Source of the DNA: JAIEPX01 sp963725255
GTDB taxonomy: Bacteria; Pseudomonadota; Gammaproteobacteria; JAIEPX01
Length of the DNA: 64,000 nt
Reading direction: 5' to 3'
Assembly (NCBI GenBank): GCA_963725255.1
Contig: CAVRXV010000009.1
Location: forward strand, 186,001 to 250,000
In this document: piece after piece, positions 60,948 to 64,000 of the stretch
How positions within the stretch are numbered: the stretch's first letter is position 1
How the letters are laid out: each line of letters begins with the position of its first letter
Notes under the pieces: model-generated
Seen by the model: only the letters and a program-made list of their open reading frames with translations
The model's database searches: none
Told to the model about the DNA's origin: nothing
Translations under genes and position numbers: made by a program

Positions 60948-62474
60948 ATGGCGTTAATCAAACCCTTAATTAGTAATAGTTTGTCCTTAAAAGAATGGTT
61001 TCAACATATCTTTTTGTATGACCCCCAAAAATTTAATCAAGGTTACTCAGAGTTACCAAAAAACATTCCCGCTATTTTTAAGCGTCATCTTGATAGTACA
61101 TTTGTAGAAACCTTTGACATTGATGGTTTAGATAAAGTGACCGCTGAAATCACTACTGCTGAAGGACAACTTAATAAAGCGGGTGAACATTATACCTACG
61201 AAAGTGACAAACTTCCGTGGAAACTCGCTGTGATGTCGTTTTTTGGAATTCCAAATCGAATCAAATATGTTGAAGAGACTGATAAATCGCTCGTTATCGA
61301 TGGTAGACAAGTTGCAAAGAATTTTGTGGGCGGATTCAATGAAAAAGCCGGTGAAGAAAAATTGTTTTGGCAAACTATTGCGTCCTTCACCGTAAAGCCG
61401 TTCATTTCTATCATAAAGGTCTGTTTAATTTTCTTTAAAACACCACTCAACTCATTGAAATTACTCATAGAATTTTTACCCATGTTGATTTGGCGTTATT
61501 CAGAAGAATCCATAAAACTTCTGGATTGCGAGTTGGCACGTGAATGGAATACTCCTCAAAAAGATACCGGCCCATGGTTGCTTAAAGGTCTTAAAGTATT
61601 TGCAGAGGGTCTTGGTTTAGCTTTATTAGGATTTGCACTTGTAAGCTCACGAATTATTTCAATTTTAACCCGAGCTGTCATATCACCAACACATAGTGCG
61701 GAAGTCGCCCTTGGATTCGGTCGTACTTTGGAGAATAAATGGTTAGGCTGGATTGTTGGTGGTCTCGCTCTAATTGCGAGTATTGTCTTCACAGTAACCG
61801 TTTGGGCTATTTTACTCCCGCTGATAATCAGTGCGGTAACAACCTTAATTCCTGCGACAATTCCTCTACTAACAGCCCTGTCAAAATTTCCTTTAATTGC
61901 TGCGTCAATAGGATTTATTAAAGGCAGTATGGCAACTATCGCGCTGGGTATTGGCGCGACTTTTGGTCCTACTGCAACTGCCGTAGGTGCGTTGTTTGGA
62001 TTAAAAATTTCAGTCAATGCCATTGCAGTGGGCGCCACTTTCGGCGTGTTTGTGGCCCCTACCGCTAGCTTCTTAAGCTGGGGCGCCAATAAATTCAGTA
62101 ACGCCTGGGCAGACTGGGTGGATGGCGGACCTCGTGCTTATTTCTCAACAAAATTGGCATTAGTGGGTGGTTATTCTAAGGTAGACGAAACTGATGATGT
62201 ACCGTTAGATAAACGGCCACAAGCCTCACAGCCTTCTTCTACTGGCACCAAGCACTCCACCACTACGCCTCCCTCTGGTACTGTGCGCCGTGCTGTTGAT
62301 GATAAAAAGAAAAAAGAAATGGCAGCTGGGAGCGCTTCTACTTTTGATTTCGACGATTCTGGTACAGAACCAGACTCTAGCTCTAAAAAGAAACTGGGTA
62401 CTCCTGTTAAAGGTCGTGAGACATCATTTAGGGACGATGATGAGGTGTTTGGAGTAAAAAAGGGCGTCGAATAG
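60948..62474 (+). CDS. Array paralogue 4: multi-pass membrane protein with acidic tail
   Basis: 508 aa. N-terminal soluble part (TFDIDGLDKVTAEITTAEGQ, MSFFGIPNRIKYVEE), then NFVGGF, a hydrophobic block with FFKTPLNSLKLLIEFLPMLI, SRIISILTRAVISPTHSAEV followed by ALGFGRTLENKW, VFTVTVWAILLPLIISAVTT, a glycine-rich hairpin AIAVGATFGVFVAPTASFLS, and WGANKFSNAWADWVDGG. The tail (~110 residues) is Ser/Thr/Lys/Asp-rich and ends FRDDDEVFGVKKGVE. GGAAGGA lies before the ATG. Same family plan as paralogues 1-3 and 5. Confidence 0.8.
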   Translation: MALIKPLISNSLSLKEWFQHIFLYDPQKFNQGYSELPKNIPAIFKRHLDSTFVETFDIDGLDKVTAEITTAEGQLNKAGEHYTYESDKLPWKLAVMSFFGIPNRIKYVEETDKSLVIDGRQVAKNFVGGFNEKAGEEKLFWQTIASFTVKPFISIIKVCLIFFKTPLNSLKLLIEFLPMLIWRYSEESIKLLDCELAREWNTPQKDTGPWLLKGLKVFAEGLGLALLGFALVSSRIISILTRAVISPTHSAEVALGFGRTLENKWLGWIVGGLALIASIVFTVTVWAILLPLIISAVTTLIPATIPLLTALSKFPLIAASIGFIKGSMATIALGIGATFGPTATAVGALFGLKISVNAIAVGATFGVFVAPTASFLSWGANKFSNAWADWVDGGPRAYFSTKLALVGGYSKVDETDDVPLDKRPQASQPSSTGTKHSTTTPPSGTVRRAVDDKKKKEMAAGSASTFDFDDSGTEPDSSSKKKLGTPVKGRETSFRDDDEVFGVKKGVE

Positions 62475-62693
62475 GGCGTCGCGTCTTGAGTTGTGAGAGG
62501 TTTTGCATTTTCAGTGGTTTAATGACATAAAAAAGTGCTGTAAATTAGTACTTGCTGCCATATTTTGCTGATTTGCACAACCAGTTACATTCCACCACTC
62601 TATTTTCATTAAAATCAATTACTTTTAGCCTCGTATTTACTTATAAAATGCGTGAAATTAGCAAAACCTCTCACATCTCAAGACGCGACGCCC
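62474..62693. repeat. Family E long inverted repeat
   Basis: Arms of 33 bp with one mismatch, 62474-62506 (GGGCGTCGCGTCTTGAGTTG…) and 62661-62693, enclose 154 nt with no gene. It begins at the last base of the paralogue 4 stop codon. A half copy is at the end of maeA (40954-40974). The form suggests a MITE. Confidence 0.82.
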
Positions 62694-62760
62694 ATCATAG
62701 GCACTTCACATTGATGATCTTTCATGATATAATGGCACGTTTATAAATAAGAGTAGTGTA

Positions 62761-64000
62761 ATGAGTACGATTAAAGAAGAAGCGCAAGATTCGCCCCTTA
62801 TTAAGCCGGGGAAGCCTGGATCTCTAACATTCAAACAATGGGTCTCTAAACATAGTCATTCACTTTTCTGGGGCGATTCTGCGAGTTATGAAAAATTAGT
62901 ACAGCAGTATCGAAATCCAACTGACACGTCCGCGGATACTGATAATTTCAGTTTTTTCAGCGCAACATTCATAATGGTATTCGGCATCGATGGATATGAA
63001 CCCACGACACATATGATTACTCCTGCTCACCGCCATTCTGCCGGAGAGCTGCAAGAAGCGTATGAGTATAAAGGTGAGGCTTTATCAGGTTGGTTGATGC
63101 TGGCATCTTATTTTGGGTTACCTACTCGAACAGGTTGTAGTGAATCTGCATCACCACCTTCATCTCCAGCTCTGCAGTATAAAAGACTCGAAGAAACAGG
63201 TACTCAAGATGCAGACGAAGATATTCCGACGTCTACAAAACTAAAAAAAATGCCAAAGCTCTCCCTCTGGGGGTTAGTTGTAAATATGTTCGGCGGTTGG
63301 GACACGCTACCTGACGAAGATAAATATCAAGAAAAGAAAATATGGCAATGGGTTGTTCTATTTCCCGTTAAGATACCGATTATTTTTCCGATCAAATTTA
63401 TTTCTATTTTCTTCAAGATACCGCTTAATATCATCAAAACATTTACTGAATTTTTCCCCTCACTTGCAACCTACGGTCTTCATATTGCTATTGCGAAAAT
63501 TTATGCAAAAATCGCTACACTTGATGAAGCCGACGACGCAGACGAAGAGTGGAAAATCCCTAAAATATTTGCTTTATCAATCTTATCACTTTGCTTAGCT
63601 CTGCTGCATATGAGCTTCAAATTAATTACCCTAGTCTTTAGAGCTCTCTTTTCTCCTGATAAAAGCTCTAAATTAGCGAGTGCTTATGGCGGTGAAGTGA
63701 ACAAAAAGTTGGGTTTTCTTGTATATTATTTAAACAAACTTATTACAGGTATATTTTGGGCTACTATGATACCTTTGGCACTTGGCGCTGCGATTATTTA
63801 TTTCCCCAACACCGTAGTACCTTTTTTCACATGGTTTGGAAATCTTCCACCCGTTGCAACAGCACTTCACGCGATGAACGGAGCCGTAGTTTCATTTGTT
63901 ACTGAATTTTTTGCCTATGACATTACACCCGCTGTTGGCGCGCTAGCCGCTTTACTCCATATTCCAGTTCCTGAAGCTATTGCGCTTATCGGTGCCACAC
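62761..64000 (+). CDS. Array paralogue 5: multi-pass membrane protein, runs off the window
   Basis: The frame is open from ATG 62761 to the window end (413 codons). It follows the family plan: ATFIMVFGIDGYEPTTHMIT, YEYKGEALSGWLMLASYFGL followed by PTR, an Asp/Glu-rich linker, GLVVNMFGGW, then VLFPVKIPIIFPIKFISIFF and KIPLNIIKTFTEFFPSL, FALSILSLCLALLHMSFKLI, and later PVPEAIALIGAT matching the glycine-rich hairpin of the others. The end with ADKLSD and tail lies outside. Weak GAGTAG ribosome-binding site. Confidence 0.78.
   Translation, partial: MSTIKEEAQDSPLIKPGKPGSLTFKQWVSKHSHSLFWGDSASYEKLVQQYRNPTDTSADTDNFSFFSATFIMVFGIDGYEPTTHMITPAHRHSAGELQEAYEYKGEALSGWLMLASYFGLPTRTGCSESASPPSSPALQYKRLEETGTQDADEDIPTSTKLKKMPKLSLWGLVVNMFGGWDTLPDEDKYQEKKIWQWVVLFPVKIPIIFPIKFISIFFKIPLNIIKTFTEFFPSLATYGLHIAIAKIYAKIATLDEADDADEEWKIPKIFALSILSLCLALLHMSFKLITLVFRALFSPDKSSKLASAYGGEVNKKLGFLVYYLNKLITGIFWATMIPLALGAAIIYFPNTVVPFFTWFGNLPPVATALHAMNGAVVSFVTEFFAYDITPAVGALAALLHIPVPEAIALIGAT

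Noticed and set aside
61556..62089. 177-aa open frame on the minus strand inside paralogue 4
   Set aside because: Antisense shadow of a glycine/alanine/threonine-rich membrane region; no ribosome-binding site and low-complexity product.

Overview
This is a gene-dense, AT-leaning gammaproteobacterial chromosome segment. FadE, E. coli-type PurB, MreBCD, MinCDE, a HU/tRNA/PpiD cluster and a GacA/CsrA-type regulatory RNA all fit a gammaproteobacterium. Effector-like proteins (ankyrin, J-domain, multi-pass membrane paralogues with acidic tails), an ADP/ATP-carrier-like fusion protein and very abundant palindromic intergenic repeats suggest a host-associated member of the Legionellales (Legionella/Coxiella/Berkiella-like). 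That placement is inference; no rRNA or other marker here settles it.

Layout. 1-4 kb: 5' part of a FadD-type acyl-CoA ligase, then minC, minD and minE, with minC separated from minDE by a small His/Gly-rich lipoprotein gene and a palindrome cluster. 4-9.5 kb: a Cys-rich secreted protein, fadE, an AbiE toxin-antitoxin pair and an orphan gene with a near-ideal promoter. 9.5-12.1 kb: a decayed copy of the 3' end of the GDPD gene, an MFS transporter, a DUF302 protein and the intact GDPD gene. 12.4-16.7 kb: leucine dehydrogenase plus E1alpha/E1beta/E2 of a 2-oxoacid dehydrogenase, an apparent branched-chain amino-acid catabolic operon. 16.7-29.5 kb: a large unknown protein, an SRAP-like protein, a Bcr/CflA transporter, surface-sugar genes (ugd, a PglF/WbpM-like dehydratase, a WbpE-like aminotransferase, a CMP-sugar synthetase, a NeuD/PglD-like acetyltransferase) and a carrier-HEAT-cNMP fusion. 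29.7-37.9 kb: purB, repeat clusters with an IS110-family element, a J-domain protein with a recent internal duplication, an O-methyltransferase and hicAB. 38-43 kb: a tyrosine recombinase overlapping a malic enzyme gene, tsaB, a frameshifted lipoprotein and a second lipoprotein. 43.2-46.6 kb: an RsmY/RsmZ-like CsrA-sequestering RNA, ppiD, tRNA-Asp, tRNA-Val and a HU gene. 46.8-54.4 kb: an ankyrin protein, mreBCD and gatCAB.

54.6-64 kb, running off the window, is a same-strand array of at least five paralogues of a multi-pass membrane protein family I cannot name. One copy is broken by frameshifts, and a small coiled-coil gene sits inside the array. This is the best candidate for an undescribed system.

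The window also holds at least five families of dispersed palindromic repeats, called A to E here. Family A (core GGTGTCAGATCT or GGGGTCAGATCT) provides the last codons and stop of gatA, lies against the start of minC, and abuts two decayed 3'-gene fragments. An IS110-type element sits inside a family D cluster.
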